Below, one piece after another: positions 52,299-62,039 of a stretch of 64,000 bases of DNA (its first letter is position 1; every line of letters starts with the position of its first letter). The notes beneath the pieces were generated by a model that worked only from the letters and a program-made list of their open reading frames with translations, ran no database searches and was not told the origin of the DNA. Origin of the DNA: an uncultured Actinomycetes bacterium (lineage in GTDB: Bacteria > Actinomycetota > Actinomycetes > Mycobacteriales > Mycobacteriaceae); contig CAISDL010000136.1 of NCBI GenBank assembly GCA_903884065.1, positions 1 through 64,000 on the forward strand, read 5' to 3'. Made by a program: the position numbers and the translations under genes.

Positions 52299-52577
52299 TC
52301 TTGGCTGACGAGTCGGTGCCGCCAACCGCATCACGAATCTCGGTCAGCAACCGGATCTGCTTATCCGCGGGGGCTTCCGCCTTATCCCCGTCCGAATTCG
52401 GTTATTGGGCATGACCATGAGGAAATGCACCACGGCCGCCACCAGAACGACGTTGATGGTCGCCGTGACCAGGACGTCGAGGTCGATGGTCTGGCCGCCG
52501 CCGATCGCGATTTTGAGAATGCCGTAGGACGCGTCCTTGCCGGCTCCGATTCGGTTGATCGACGGTTGAATTATGCT
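52291..52577 (-). pseudogene. mscL: Inverted 3' fragment of mscL with a frameshift
   Basis: Read on the minus strand from 52577: [19 protein letters not shown], then [20 protein letters not shown] and FLMVMPNN, the periplasmic loop and second membrane helix of MscL. Near 52392 a base is missing; in the next frame it continues [22 protein letters not shown] and ends KTS at TGA 52293-52291, the typical C-terminal helix. It overlaps the 5' fragment by 8 bp, TCACGAAG, and both fragments run toward each other. About three codons (FTD in relatives) between the two pieces are missing. Confidence 0.82.
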
Positions 52578-52638
52578 GCTAGCCGCCACGCACCGTGGTC
52601 GGGACACTCCCAACCCACCCTTTAAGGAAAGAGCACCC

Positions 52639-53964
52639 GTGATCAGTGACGCGACCTCCAGCAAGGACCGGATGCAGTACATCGTCGACGTCTTCGAGAC
52701 GAACTACGGCGAGCAGATGCGATCGCAGGGCAAGGCCTGGCGGGGGAAGTTCCGCAAGATGGCCTCGGGAGCGTTTCCGTTCTACCGCGGCAGCGCGGTC
52801 GTTTACTACTCCGATCTGGCCGACGAGGGTGCCGACCCCTTCGTCACCGAGGAGTCCAGCAGGGTCTGGATCCAGGGTGACCTGCACGCCGAGAACTTCG
52901 GCACGTACCTGGACTCGACCGGCCGGCTTGTCTTCGACGTCAACGACTTCGACGAAGCCTACGTCGGCCCCTATACCTGGGACGTGCGGCGGTTCGCCGC
53001 AAGCCTGGCCCTGATCGGCTACGACAAGGCGATGGCCGACGACGAGATCCGCGAATTGATCACCGCGTTCACCGACAGCTACACCGCGCAGGTCAAGCGG
53101 TTCGCGGCACAGGAGGACAACGCCGGCTTCGCGTTGACTCTCGAGAACACCCAGGGCGTGCTTCTCGAGGTACTGCGCTCCGCCCGCCAGCTGACCCGGG
53201 TGGGCCTGCTCGACAACCTCACCGAGATCACCGACGGCGATAGACGATTCGTCCGCAATCATATGAACTCGACGATCACCGACGACACCCGCGCGGCCCT
53301 GGAGCAATCCTTCGCCCGGTATCTGGAAACCATCCCGCCCCGAAGGCGCCAGGCCGACATCAACTACCGGATCAAGGACGCGACGGCCACCCAGGGCTTC
53401 GGAATCGGCTCGGCAGGGCTGCGAATGTTCTCGCTGCTTCTCGAAGGCCCGACGCAGACTCTCGAGAACGACATCGTCGTTGCGTTCAAGCAGTCACGGC
53501 CGTCGGCGGTAGCCTGCGCGGTCAAAGACCAGAACATCAAGGACTACTTCCTGCACAACGGCCACCGGTCGGCCGTCTCACGGCGGGCGTTGCAGGCCCA
53601 CGCCGACCCATTGCTGGGCTACTCCGAGTTCGACGGCGCCGGCATGCTCGTCACCGAGATCTCCCCCTACGGGGCGTCCCCGGAATGGGGCGAGATCAAC
53701 GAATTCGAGGACATCTACGGCCTGGTCAAGGACCTCGGCCGGGCGGTCGCCAAGATCCACTGCGTCTCCGACGAGGACAGCGACCAGACCCTGATCACCG
53801 GCTCCGCGGACACCGCGATTCTGGCCAGCTTCGCCGGCAAGGAGGCCGAGTTCACCAAGGCGGTGACCGAGTGGGCCGAGGCATACGCCAACCAGACGCG
53901 CGACGACCACCGCCTCTTCCTCGATGCCTTCCGCAACCGGGAGTTCCCCAGCCTGCGTAACTAG
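52639..53964 (+). CDS. DUF2252 protein
   Basis: A 441-residue soluble protein with a kinase-like look. Typical DUF2252 segments: FPFYRGSAVVYYSDL, VWIQGDLHAENFGTYLDS near residue 80, LVFDVNDFDEAYVGPYTWDVRRFAASL, and VAFKQSRPS. GDLHAENFG and DVNDFD resemble the catalytic and metal-binding loops of aminoglycoside-kinase-like folds, but activity is not known. GTG at 52639 has AAGGAA about 8 nt upstream. It starts 61 bp beyond the mscL wreck. Confidence 0.88.
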   Translation: MISDATSSKDRMQYIVDVFETNYGEQMRSQGKAWRGKFRKMASGAFPFYRGSAVVYYSDLADEGADPFVTEESSRVWIQGDLHAENFGTYLDSTGRLVFDVNDFDEAYVGPYTWDVRRFAASLALIGYDKAMADDEIRELITAFTDSYTAQVKRFAAQEDNAGFALTLENTQGVLLEVLRSARQLTRVGLLDNLTEITDGDRRFVRNHMNSTITDDTRAALEQSFARYLETIPPRRRQADINYRIKDATATQGFGIGSAGLRMFSLLLEGPTQTLENDIVVAFKQSRPSAVACAVKDQNIKDYFLHNGHRSAVSRRALQAHADPLLGYSEFDGAGMLVTEISPYGASPEWGEINEFEDIYGLVKDLGRAVAKIHCVSDEDSDQTLITGSADTAILASFAGKEAEFTKAVTEWAEAYANQTRDDHRLFLDAFRNREFPSLRN

Positions 53965-53999
53965 CAGTACGACCCTCGGTCCGACCGGTAGGCATAATC

Positions 54000-54881
54000 G
54001 TGGCGGTGGACGATGATCGCGGCGCCATCCCTCCCCAGAAGCAGATGACCGGGATGCTCGGGCATCCGGTGGCCGAGAACCCGATAGACCGGATGTTCGA
54101 CGCGGTCTACGCCCACTACGGCCTGCACTGGCAGTTCTGGAAGAACGACATCGCCACCGAAGCCGACCTCGCACTGGCGGTGGCTGCCCTGCGCCCACTG
54201 GGCTACCGCGGCATGGCCATCACGGTGCCGTGGAAGGTGGCGGTGATCCCCCTACTCGATGAGGTCGACGACGATGTGCGCGCGATCGGAGCCGCCAACT
54301 ACATGACGATCGAGGGCGGACGACTGATCGGCCACAATAACGACGGCAAGGGCGTGGTGAAGGCGATCGAGAAGGTCGCTCCCCTCGACGGCCGGCGGGT
54401 GGTGATGCTCGGGGCTGGCGGCGCCGGACGGGCGATGGCCGTCGAACTCGCTTGGGCCGGTGCCAGCCACCTCACCCTGGTGACCCGCCGCGAGGAGCAG
54501 GGACGCGAGGTGGCCGACACCGTCACCCGCGCCTCGGGCGTGCCGGCGGTGTGGCAGCAGTGGGAGAACGAGGTGGCCGCGCCGACCGGCACCACCCTGC
54601 TGATGAACGCCACCCACCTGGGCTGCGCCCCCGAACTGGAACCGGTGCCGGTGCGGTGGGACAGCGTCGATCCGGGCTGCGTCGTGGTGGACGTGATCAC
54701 CAACCCGCGGATCACCCCGTTCCTGGCCGCAGCCGGTGAGCGGGGCTGCCCGGTGGTCGACGGAGTGGAAATGCTTGTGCAACTGGCGATTCAGATCTTC
54801 GAGCAGTGGACCGGACTGGTGCCGGAAGAGGCCGTGTTCCAGCGCGCCGTGGCCCAAGCGCTCGGAGAGACGCCGGCCTAG
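54000..54881 (+). CDS. Shikimate dehydrogenase-like protein (AroE/YdiB family)
   Basis: A 293-residue NAD(P)-dependent oxidoreductase. N-terminal substrate domain: TGMLGHPVAENPIDRMFDAVY and MAITVPWKVAVIPLLDE, where the lysine matches the catalytic Lys of AroE (usually VTxPxK); the paired Asp is in GHNNDGKGVVKAI. The cofactor loop is VVMLGAGGAGRAMAVELAWAG, followed by TRREEQ. MNATHLGC and GVEMLVQLAIQIFEQWTG are as in the family. It departs from standard AroE at several sites (ENPIDRM for SxSP), so it may act on quinate or another acid. GTG at 54000 is the start. It overlaps the ilvA stop tail to tail by 4 bp. Confidence 0.85.
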   Translation: MAVDDDRGAIPPQKQMTGMLGHPVAENPIDRMFDAVYAHYGLHWQFWKNDIATEADLALAVAALRPLGYRGMAITVPWKVAVIPLLDEVDDDVRAIGAANYMTIEGGRLIGHNNDGKGVVKAIEKVAPLDGRRVVMLGAGGAGRAMAVELAWAGASHLTLVTRREEQGREVADTVTRASGVPAVWQQWENEVAAPTGTTLLMNATHLGCAPELEPVPVRWDSVDPGCVVVDVITNPRITPFLAAAGERGCPVVDGVEMLVQLAIQIFEQWTGLVPEEAVFQRAVAQALGETPA

Positions 54882-56158
54882 GTGAGGTAGCGGTAGGCCG
54901 GGGATCCCGGCTCAAGCGCCTCGACGTGCAGACCCGATTCGTCCATCCGCGCGCGCAGCCCCTCCAGGCCGGCCGCCGAGCCGAGTTCGACGCCGACCAA
55001 TGCCTCACCGGTCTCCCGGTTGTTGCGTTTGACGTACTCGAACAACGTGATGTCGTCGTTCGGACCCAGCACCTCGTCGAGGAACCGGCGCAGTGCACCG
55101 GGCTCCTGCGGGAAGTCGACCAGGAAGTAGTGCTTGAGTCCCTTGTGGACCAGGGAGCGCTCGAGCACTTCGCCGTATCGGGAGACGTCGTTGTTGCCGC
55201 CCGAGATCAGGCACACCACAGTCGATCCCGGCTCCACGCCGGCCTCGAGCAGTCCGGCGACCGACAACGCGCCGGCGGGCTCGGCGATGATCCCCTCGTT
55301 CTGGTAGAGGTCGAGCATCGCGCTGCACACGGCACCCTCGTCGACGGTGGTCACCGACACCATGTCGCCAGCTGCGGCCAGCGCCTGGAAGGTGAGCGTG
55401 CCGGCCCGCTTCACGGCGGCGCCGTCGACGAACTGGTCGACGTGATCTAAATCGACCGGCTGGCCGGCGGCGAGCGCGGCGATCATCGACGCCGCCCCGG
55501 CCGGTTCAACGCCGAGCACCGAGGTGTTGGTCGTCCGCTCGGCAAGGTAAGTGGTGATTCCGGAGATGCAGCCGCCGCCGCCGACCCCGACGACGACGAG
55601 GTCGGGTTCGCGACCGAGTTGGTCGAGGATCTCCACGGCGATAGTGCCCTGCCCGGCCATGGTGCGCGGATCGTCATACGGCGGTACCAGGGTGGCTCCG
55701 GTGCGCGCTACGTCGGCGATCGCGGCTGCGGCGGCATCGTCGTAGGTGGATCCCCCCACGATCACCTCGATGAACTCGCCACCGTGGTAGCTGATGCGGT
55801 CGCGCTTCTGTTTCGGGGTCTTGGCCGGAACGTAGACGCGACCGTGCACCTTCATCGTCCGGCAGGCCAGTGCGAACCCCTGCGCGTGGTTGCCCGCGGA
55901 CGAGCAGACCACGCCGACCCGCAACTCGTCCTCGCTGAGCTGTTTGAGCAGGTTGTAGGCGCCACGCAGCTTGTAGGACCGCACGCTCTGCAGGTCTTCA
56001 CGCTTGAGGTAGACCTCGGCGCCGGTGGAGGCCGATAGCCGGTCGCTGTACTCGAGCGGGGTCTGCTGGGCGAAATCGGCGATCCGCACGGCAGCCTCGT
56101 CGATGTCGGCCGCGGTGATCGGCGACGACACAGAACGGTGGCTCAGGTCAGCAGACAC
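54878..56158 (-). CDS. ilvA: Threonine dehydratase (biosynthetic, with ACT-like domain)
   Basis: A 426-residue PLP enzyme deaminating threonine to 2-oxobutanoate for isoleucine. The PLP lysine is in LQSVRSYKLRGAYNLL near residue 61; SSAGNHAQGFALACR, GVGGGGCISGI and the ACT-like C-terminal half (LKHYFLVDFPQEPGALRRFLDEVLGPNDDITLFEY) are present, so it should sense isoleucine. GTG at 56158 is the start. It matches Rv1559 in position. Confidence 0.95.
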   Translation of the reverse strand: MSADLSHRSVSSPITAADIDEAAVRIADFAQQTPLEYSDRLSASTGAEVYLKREDLQSVRSYKLRGAYNLLKQLSEDELRVGVVCSSAGNHAQGFALACRTMKVHGRVYVPAKTPKQKRDRISYHGGEFIEVIVGGSTYDDAAAAAIADVARTGATLVPPYDDPRTMAGQGTIAVEILDQLGREPDLVVVGVGGGGCISGITTYLAERTTNTSVLGVEPAGAASMIAALAAGQPVDLDHVDQFVDGAAVKRAGTLTFQALAAAGDMVSVTTVDEGAVCSAMLDLYQNEGIIAEPAGALSVAGLLEAGVEPGSTVVCLISGGNNDVSRYGEVLERSLVHKGLKHYFLVDFPQEPGALRRFLDEVLGPNDDITLFEYVKRNNRETGEALVGVELGSAAGLEGLRARMDESGLHVEALEPGSPAYRYLT

Positions 56159-56187
56159 CGCATTATGGTGCCACCCAGCAGGGCGAT

Positions 56188-56625
56188 TCAGTGAATCGGG
56201 GTGAGCACGAAGACGGGGATCTCGCGATCGGTTTTACGCTGGTAGTCGGCATAGTCGGGCCATACCGCGACGGCGCGCTCCCACCAGGTGGCCTTCTCGT
56301 CCCCGACCACCTCGCGGGCTTCGTACTCGCCGGTCTCGGTGCCGTCCTGCAATTCCACGCGGGGATGGGAGACGATGTTGTAGTACCAGACCGGGTTCTT
56401 CGGCGCCCCGCCCAGCGATGCGACGACCGCATAGTGCCCGTCGTGCTCGACCCGCATCAGCGGGGTCTTGCGCAGCTTGCCGGTCTTGGCGCCGACAGTG
56501 GTCAGCAGGATTACCGGTTTGCCTTTGAGTTCGGTGCCGGCGGTGCCTCCCGAGGACATGTAGAGCTCCGCGTTCTCGCGAGCCCAGTCCGACGTGCTGG
56601 GTTCGTATTCTCCGGTCAGTGGCAT
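56188..56625 (-). CDS. Deazaflavin (F420)-dependent nitroreductase-family protein (Rv1558 type)
   Basis: A 145-residue split-barrel protein like Ddn. Core: [61 protein letters not shown], with the basic [11 protein letters not shown] that holds F420 phosphates and the NPVWYYNI segment. The start [27 protein letters not shown] and the end VFVLTPIH are those of the Rv1558 group, which reduces quinones and some nitro compounds. It precedes ilvA in M. tuberculosis as well. An 84-bp gap with nothing recognisable separates it from the AT-rich gene. Confidence 0.92.
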   Translation of the reverse strand: MPLTGEYEPSTSDWARENAELYMSSGGTAGTELKGKPVILLTTVGAKTGKLRKTPLMRVEHDGHYAVVASLGGAPKNPVWYYNIVSHPRVELQDGTETGEYEAREVVGDEKATWWERAVAVWPDYADYQRKTDREIPVFVLTPIH

Positions 56626-56709
56626 GGCTCAAGCCTAGCGGCGAAACGCGGCCCCAGTTGGCGTAGTCATGCAGGCATATGAGCGCGAAACTGGGATCAG
56701 CACTTCGAA

Positions 56710-57555
56710 CTAATAGATGAGAGGCTTCAGAAATTCGGTCTGCGGATAACGCGTAATCACCTCGTAGCCGCGCCGGCGTTGAGCGGCACGCGCGGTGTCG
56801 TCCCTAACCAACCGCTCACATTCTTCGGCCAGCGAGTCGTATGGAACACCCGCGACAGCGTCCGCGTAGAAATCAGACACCGACGTAGAAACGTTAATCT
56901 CGCTAACCACGGCGGCTGCGTTGGAAAGCAAGTAATGGACCCGAACGACTTCGAAAATCTCGGTGGGATGATTATGGAGGTTGAGAACAACTTTCGAACG
57001 TGCGACGTACTTATCGCGCTCGGCACCGTAAACGCCGAAAAGAGTCACCAGATTCAGTCCACGCGTCCTAATCTCATCGAAAATTTTCGAACGACGATCC
57101 GTCACTGACCCGTAGAAGAGTACATCGATGTCTGGAACGCGTGCATGCGCGATTCGTGTCAGGTCCGCCTGGTGACCGATCCTCAGCAGTTTCACGTCGG
57201 GAATACCGGATCCACGGAATGCTGAAATATTCCTATTACTGTAATCCCAAGTCTCGAAATTGCGAATCCAGTGAAGAATATTATCGTTCCAATCGAATCG
57301 CGACTCACCGTAGATTTGCTCAGTATTGATAACGATTGATGATTCGGGAATCCGCGATATCCAACGAGGGTCAGCCAAATGACACCCAACAATGATGTTT
57401 CGTCGCATGGGATCGAACTCGTCAATGAGTAAGGTAGTGTCATGACCTAATTCACTCAGCGTGAAAACAATTAATTCGGCAAGCTCCAGCAGACAGAAGG
57501 AATGCTGATAGCCCCGAGGCTGCGGTAGGCAGACGTTGAATCTGGCTTCGCTCAT
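56710..57555 (-). CDS. Glycosyltransferase-like protein, AT-rich, probably acquired
   Basis: A 281-residue protein (ATG 57555; a GTG one codon before is possible) with GAGGAG 12 nt upstream. The C-terminal half resembles CgeB-like/group 1 glycosyltransferases: DVLFYGSVTDRRSKIFDEI, VTLFGVYGAERDKYVARSKVVLNLHNHPTEIFEVVRVHYLLSNAAAVVSE, where a Glu-x-VR helix and the following loop bind the sugar nucleotide. The N-terminal half is a Rossmann-like domain. No signal peptide or membrane helix. Base composition is close to even GC/AT, far below the neighbours, and the gene is absent at this site in M. tuberculosis. Donor and acceptor sugars are unknown. Confidence 0.6.
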   Translation of the reverse strand: MSEARFNVCLPQPRGYQHSFCLLELAELIVFTLSELGHDTTLLIDEFDPMRRNIIVGCHLADPRWISRIPESSIVINTEQIYGESRFDWNDNILHWIRNFETWDYSNRNISAFRGSGIPDVKLLRIGHQADLTRIAHARVPDIDVLFYGSVTDRRSKIFDEIRTRGLNLVTLFGVYGAERDKYVARSKVVLNLHNHPTEIFEVVRVHYLLSNAAAVVSEINVSTSVSDFYADAVAGVPYDSLAEECERLVRDDTARAAQRRRGYEVITRYPQTEFLKPLIY

Positions 57556-57597
57556 CACCCTTGACTTCTCCTCATTAAACCCCGCCGCAGACCCGCC

Positions 57598-57729
57598 TCA
57601 CGGCTGGGCAGGCGAGTGGAGCCAGTGAGCGACGTCTCCAGGAGGGAGATAGACCTGCGCGACTCCAGGGATGGTGGATTCGAGGCAGATCGCTCCGCGG
57701 TCCAGGTGAGCCGCATGAAATCTACCTGA
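57598..57729 (-). pseudogene. Possible 3' remnant of an unknown gene after dnaE1
   Basis: Just after the dnaE1 stop, a frame without a start codon reads FHAAHLDRGAICLESTIPGV then AQVYLPPGDVAHWLHSPAQP and stops at 57598-57600. Its composition looks like real protein, and it lies against the AT-rich gene. It may be the tail of a gene cut by the insertion. I do not recognise it; a chance open frame of 43 codons is possible. Confidence 0.3.
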
Positions 57730-60700
57730 CTAGCCCCCGAGACAGCCCGGGCCCAGCAGTGCCTTGAGGTCGCCCATCAATGCCGACGATGGCGTGACAC
57801 GCAACGACTGATCCAGTTCCAGTGTGGTGATCCGTTCACCGCTGATGAGCCGCAGGTGCACCTGCGAGGTGCCGGGATGGCGGGCCAGCACCTGCTTGAG
57901 CGCGGTGACCTTGTCCAGCGTGCATTGACGGGTGGGCAGACTCACCGCCAGCGGCCGGTCCGCCTGGGCGTTCGAGAAGTCCGGCACCACGAGATCGTTG
58001 GCGATCACGCTGATCCGGTCGTCCTGAATACGCACCTTGCCGCCGACGATCACCACGGCGTCGTCGGCGATCTCCGCACCCACCAGCGAGTAGGTCTGCG
58101 GGAAGAACATCACCTCGATGCCGCCGGTGAGATCCTCCAATTGCGCTGAGGCCCAGGGCATCCCATTCTTGTTGACCCGCCGGTTGACGGAGGCGAGAAT
58201 TCCACCCAGTCGGACCTGCGTGTCATTGACCACGCTGCCCTCCAGGATTGTGGGAATCGCGGTATCGGCCTGGGTGGCCAGCAGGTGCGCGACACCGTTG
58301 AGCGGGTGCCCGGAGACATACAGTCCCAGCATCTCCCGCTCGAGGGCGAGTTTGTGCTTGTCGTCCCATTCATCGTCGGGGACCTTGATGGTGAAGACGG
58401 CATCGCCGCCGCTTCCGTCCTCCGAGCCCCCGCCGAACAGGTCGAACTGCCCCATCGCCTCGGCCTTCTTGGTGCCCAGCACCGAATCCACGGCGTCGGT
58501 GTGCACCAGGAACAAGCCCTTGCGCGCGTGCTTGAGCGAGTCGAAGGCACCCGCTTTGATCAACGACTCGGTGACCTTCTTGTTGCAGGCGCCGATATCG
58601 ATCTTGTTGAGATAGTCCGAGAAGTCCGTGAACCTGCCCTTGACGGCGCGAGTGGCGACCAGCGAGCCGACGACGTTGGCGCCGACGTTGCGCACGGCGC
58701 CAAGCCCGAACCGGATGTCGGTGCCGACGGAGGTGAAGTTCAACTCGGACTCGTTGACGTCCGGCGGCAGCACGGTGATGCCGAGCTTGCGGCAGTCGGC
58801 GAGGTAGACCGCGGCCTTGTCCTTGTCGTCGCCGACCGAGGTCAGCAGACCGGCCATGTATTCGCCCGGATAGTTGGCCTTGAGATAGGCCGTCCAGTAC
58901 GACACCAGCCCGTAGCCGGCGGCGTGCGACTTGTTGAAGGCGTAGTCGGCGAACGGCAGGATGGTGTCCCAGAGTGCTTTGACCGCAGGGGCGGAGAAGC
59001 CGTTGGTCTTCATGCCCTCGGAGAAGCCCTCGAACTCCTTCTCCAGGACCTCGCGTTTCTTCTTGCCCATGGCTTTGCGCAGGATGTCGGCTCGGGCGAG
59101 CGAGTAGCCAGCCACCTTCTGCGCGATGCGCATGATCTGCTCTTGGTAGACGATCAGACCGTAGGTCTCGGCCAGGATCTCCTGCAGCGGCTCGGCCAGT
59201 TCCGGGTGAATGGGCTTGATGGCCTGCCGGGCATTCTTGCGGTCGGCATAGTCGTTGTGGGCGTTCATGCCCATCGGTCCGGGCCGGTACAGCGCCAGTA
59301 CCGCGACGATGTCCTCGAACCCGGTCGGTTGCATGCGGCGCAACAGATCCCGCATCGGACCGCCGTCGAGTTGGAACACCCCGAGGGTGTCGCCGCGGGA
59401 CAGCAGTTCATAGGTCGCCGGATCGTCGAGCGGCAACGTTTCCAGCACGACTTCGACGCCGCGGTTGGCTTTGATGTTGTCCAGCGCGTCGCCGATGATG
59501 GTCAGGTTGCGCAGGCCGAGGAAGTCCATCTTCAGCAGGCCGATGGCCTCACACGAGGGGTAGTCCCACCCGGTGATCACCGCGCCGTCCTGCGGGCGCT
59601 TCCACAGCGGGATCGACTCGATCAGCGGCTCGGAACTCATGATGACCGCGCAGGCGTGGACGCCGGCGTTGCGGACCAGGCCCTCAAGGCCGCGGGCGGT
59701 CTCGTAGATGGTGCGCACGTCGGGATCGGTGTCGATCAGGCCGCGGACCTCAGCGGCCTCCTTGTACCGCTCATGGGTGGGATCGGTGATCCCCGACAGC
59801 GGGATGTCCTTGGCCATGATGGGCGGCGGCAGCGCCTTGGTGATCCGGTCTGCGATCGCGAAGCCGGGCTGCCCGTAGTGCACACGAGCCGAATCCTTCA
59901 GCGCCGCTTTGGTTTTGATGGTGCCGAAGGTGATGACCTGGGCGACGCGGTCACTGCCCCACTTCTCTGCGGCGTAGCGCACCATCTCACCGCGACGACG
60001 GTCGTCGAAGTCGATGTCGATATCGGGCATCGAGGCGCGTTCGGGGTTGAGGAAACGCTCAAACAGCAGTCCGTGTTCGATGGGGTCGATATCGGTGATC
60101 CGCAGCGAGTAGGCCACCAGCGACCCGGCCGCCGACCCGCGGCCCGGGCCGACCCTGATGTTGACCGACCGTGCGTAGTTGATGAGGTCGGCCACGATCA
60201 GGAAGTAGGACGGGAATCCCTTGTCACAGATGACGTCGATCTCGTAGGCGGCGCGCTCGGTGTACTCCACCGGCACCCCGGCCGGGAACCGGCGGGCCAG
60301 TCCGGCGTCGACCTCGTGGTGCAACCAGGTCGCCTGGGTGTGGCCCTCGGGCACCGGGAAGATCGGCATCCGGTCCCGCGGGGTCCACACGTCGGCGTAG
60401 GACTGCACCCGCTCGGCGATCAGCAGGGTGGACTCGCAGGCCTCCGGAATCTCGTTGTCCCACAGCGCCCGCATCTCGGCGGCGGATTTCAGGTAGTAGC
60501 CGTCGCCGTCGAATTTGAACCGGTTGGGGTCCGACAGCGTCTTACCGGTCTGCACGCACAACAGGGCCTCGTGACTGTGCGCAGCCTCGCGGGTGACGTA
60601 GTGGCAGTCGTTGGTGGCCAGCGGCCGGATGCCGAGTCTGCGCCCGACGTCGAGCAGTCCGTCGCGAACCCGGCGCTCGATCGACAGGCCGTGGTCCATC

Positions 60701-61275
60701 AACTCCAGGAAGTAGTTGTCGGGACCGAAGATCTCCCGCCACTTCGCGGCCGACGCGATGGCCTCGTCCACCTGTCCCAGTCGCAGCCGGGTCTGCACCT
60801 CCCCGGAGGGGCATCCGGTGGTGGCGATGATGCCCTCGGCATGTTCGGCGATGATGTCGGCGTCCATCCGGTTCCACTTGCCCAGCTGGCCCTCGAAAGA
60901 CGCCAATGAGGTCAGCTTGAACAGGTTGCGCAGGCCGGTGGCGTTCTCGGCGACCATGGTCAGGTGGGTGTAGGAGCCGCTACCGGAGACGTCGTCGGAC
61001 TTCTGGCCCGGGTCTCCCCAGAGGATCCGGCGGGTATCGAAACGCGAGGCGGGAGCCACATAGGCCTCGACGCCGATGATGGGCTTGATGCCGACCTTGG
61101 TCGCCTCGTTGTAGAACTCGCTGGCACCGAACATGTTGCCGTGGTCGGTCATCCCGATGGCGGGCATCTGCAGGCGCTGGGCCTCCGCCAGCATGGGGGT
61201 GATCTTGGCGGCACCGTCGAGCATCGAATACTCGGTGTGGTTGTGCAGATGCACAAACGAATCGGTGGTACCCAT
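57730..61275 (-). CDS. dnaE1: DNA polymerase III alpha subunit, replicative
   Basis: A 1181-residue replicative polymerase. The N-terminal PHP domain, the proofreading exonuclease in mycobacteria, keeps its metal ligands ([46 protein letters not shown]). The palm has the catalytic aspartates in [30 protein letters not shown] and [18 protein letters not shown] lie nearby. The C-terminal part holds the HhH, the OB fold ([38 protein letters not shown]) and the tau-binding end. Length matches M. tuberculosis DnaE1, so this is the essential enzyme, not the error-prone DnaE2. ATG 61275. Confidence 0.98.
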   Translation of the reverse strand: MGTTDSFVHLHNHTEYSMLDGAAKITPMLAEAQRLQMPAIGMTDHGNMFGASEFYNEATKVGIKPIIGVEAYVAPASRFDTRRILWGDPGQKSDDVSGSGSYTHLTMVAENATGLRNLFKLTSLASFEGQLGKWNRMDADIIAEHAEGIIATTGCPSGEVQTRLRLGQVDEAIASAAKWREIFGPDNYFLELMDHGLSIERRVRDGLLDVGRRLGIRPLATNDCHYVTREAAHSHEALLCVQTGKTLSDPNRFKFDGDGYYLKSAAEMRALWDNEIPEACESTLLIAERVQSYADVWTPRDRMPIFPVPEGHTQATWLHHEVDAGLARRFPAGVPVEYTERAAYEIDVICDKGFPSYFLIVADLINYARSVNIRVGPGRGSAAGSLVAYSLRITDIDPIEHGLLFERFLNPERASMPDIDIDFDDRRRGEMVRYAAEKWGSDRVAQVITFGTIKTKAALKDSARVHYGQPGFAIADRITKALPPPIMAKDIPLSGITDPTHERYKEAAEVRGLIDTDPDVRTIYETARGLEGLVRNAGVHACAVIMSSEPLIESIPLWKRPQDGAVITGWDYPSCEAIGLLKMDFLGLRNLTIIGDALDNIKANRGVEVVLETLPLDDPATYELLSRGDTLGVFQLDGGPMRDLLRRMQPTGFEDIVAVLALYRPGPMGMNAHNDYADRKNARQAIKPIHPELAEPLQEILAETYGLIVYQEQIMRIAQKVAGYSLARADILRKAMGKKKREVLEKEFEGFSEGMKTNGFSAPAVKALWDTILPFADYAFNKSHAAGYGLVSYWTAYLKANYPGEYMAGLLTSVGDDKDKAAVYLADCRKLGITVLPPDVNESELNFTSVGTDIRFGLGAVRNVGANVVGSLVATRAVKGRFTDFSDYLNKIDIGACNKKVTESLIKAGAFDSLKHARKGLFLVHTDAVDSVLGTKKAEAMGQFDLFGGGSEDGSGGDAVFTIKVPDDEWDDKHKLALEREMLGLYVSGHPLNGVAHLLATQADTAIPTILEGSVVNDTQVRLGGILASVNRRVNKNGMPWASAQLEDLTGGIEVMFFPQTYSLVGAEIADDAVVIVGGKVRIQDDRISVIANDLVVPDFSNAQADRPLAVSLPTRQCTLDKVTALKQVLARHPGTSQVHLRLISGERITTLELDQSLRVTPSSALMGDLKALLGPGCLGG

Positions 61276-61393
61276 AGGGCCGTCAGTCTAGGGCCGCCCG
61301 CTGACGCCTTCGGCGTGTCCTCGAGGCGTGTCCGGACTCCGGCCTTTGGCCGCACTCCTCAACGCCGAACAACGCCGCTCGATCGTCGCGCGG

Positions 61394-61987
61394 CTAGCTT
61401 CCGTCGCGGAGCATTCGGGCGATCTCCTTGGCCTGCTCAGGCTTGAGATCCCCGGACAACTGCAGCACCTGGCCGTCGATCGGCGCGCTGATCTTGGGTC
61501 CCCACACCACCGTCCCGCCCCGGACGAAGGCGATCTGGTTGCCCACCTGACCGGCGGTGAACTTACCGAACTGCTCGGCCGACTCGTTGGTCATGGCCAT
61601 CTGAACGGTCTCGATGCCGTCGAGCGGGTTGCGGAACGAGTCGACGCGGGTCAATTGCACCCGCATCGCCTCGGGCTTGAGCTCGTAGACCGCCGTCTTG
61701 GTGATGTCGCAGATCCGCAGGGGCTGATCCGGCGGGGTGGGCGGCGGCACCGGGCACTGGTCCGGGGTGGTGACGAAGGCGCTGACCACCGGCCGCACCG
61801 ACAGCGGTTTGATGGTGAGCACGGGAGTGGTCGACGTCGGGGTGATCGGCCCGTCGGCGTCGCTGAACTTGCCGGACCCGAATAGGCCGAGCAGGGCACT
61901 GACCAGCGGGACGATGATCGCGACCGAGGAGATCGCCGCCATCACCGCGATCATGATCCGCCGGTTGCGTTTCTTGGTGTCAGCCAT
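61394..61987 (-). CDS. Membrane-anchored protein with SecDF-P1-head-like domain
   Basis: A 197-residue protein. One N-terminal membrane helix (IMIAVMAAISSVAIIVPLVSALLGLF) after a basic start MADTKKRNRR anchors it with the rest outside. A Pro/Thr linker contains two cysteines (DQCPVPPPTPPDQPLRICDI). The C-terminal 90 residues (IETVQMAMTNESAEQFGKFTAGQVGNQIAFVRGGTVVWGPKISAPIDGQVLQLSGDLKPEQAKEIA) match the SecD/SecF P1 head fold, otherwise found in the protein-export motor. No other Sec part is nearby. Function unknown. A small hairpin ACGCC-TTC-GGCGT lies at 61304-61316 in the 118-bp gap to dnaE1. Confidence 0.8.
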   Translation of the reverse strand: MADTKKRNRRIMIAVMAAISSVAIIVPLVSALLGLFGSGKFSDADGPITPTSTTPVLTIKPLSVRPVVSAFVTTPDQCPVPPPTPPDQPLRICDITKTAVYELKPEAMRVQLTRVDSFRNPLDGIETVQMAMTNESAEQFGKFTAGQVGNQIAFVRGGTVVWGPKISAPIDGQVLQLSGDLKPEQAKEIARMLRDGS

Positions 61988-62039
61988 GATGCAAGCAAGG
62001 TACCTGCCATCTCGGCACCGGAGCGCCGAACCTCAGCAT

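Noticed and set aside
52291..52577. mscL as a reversible phase-variation switch
   Set aside because: The right end lacks a matching CTTCGTGA copy, a few codons are missing and a frameshift is present, so flipping back would not restore the gene.
58285..60909. Open frame of 874 codons antisense to dnaE1
   Set aside because: Same cause: a shadow of a strongly biased coding strand; no start signal or recognisable domain.
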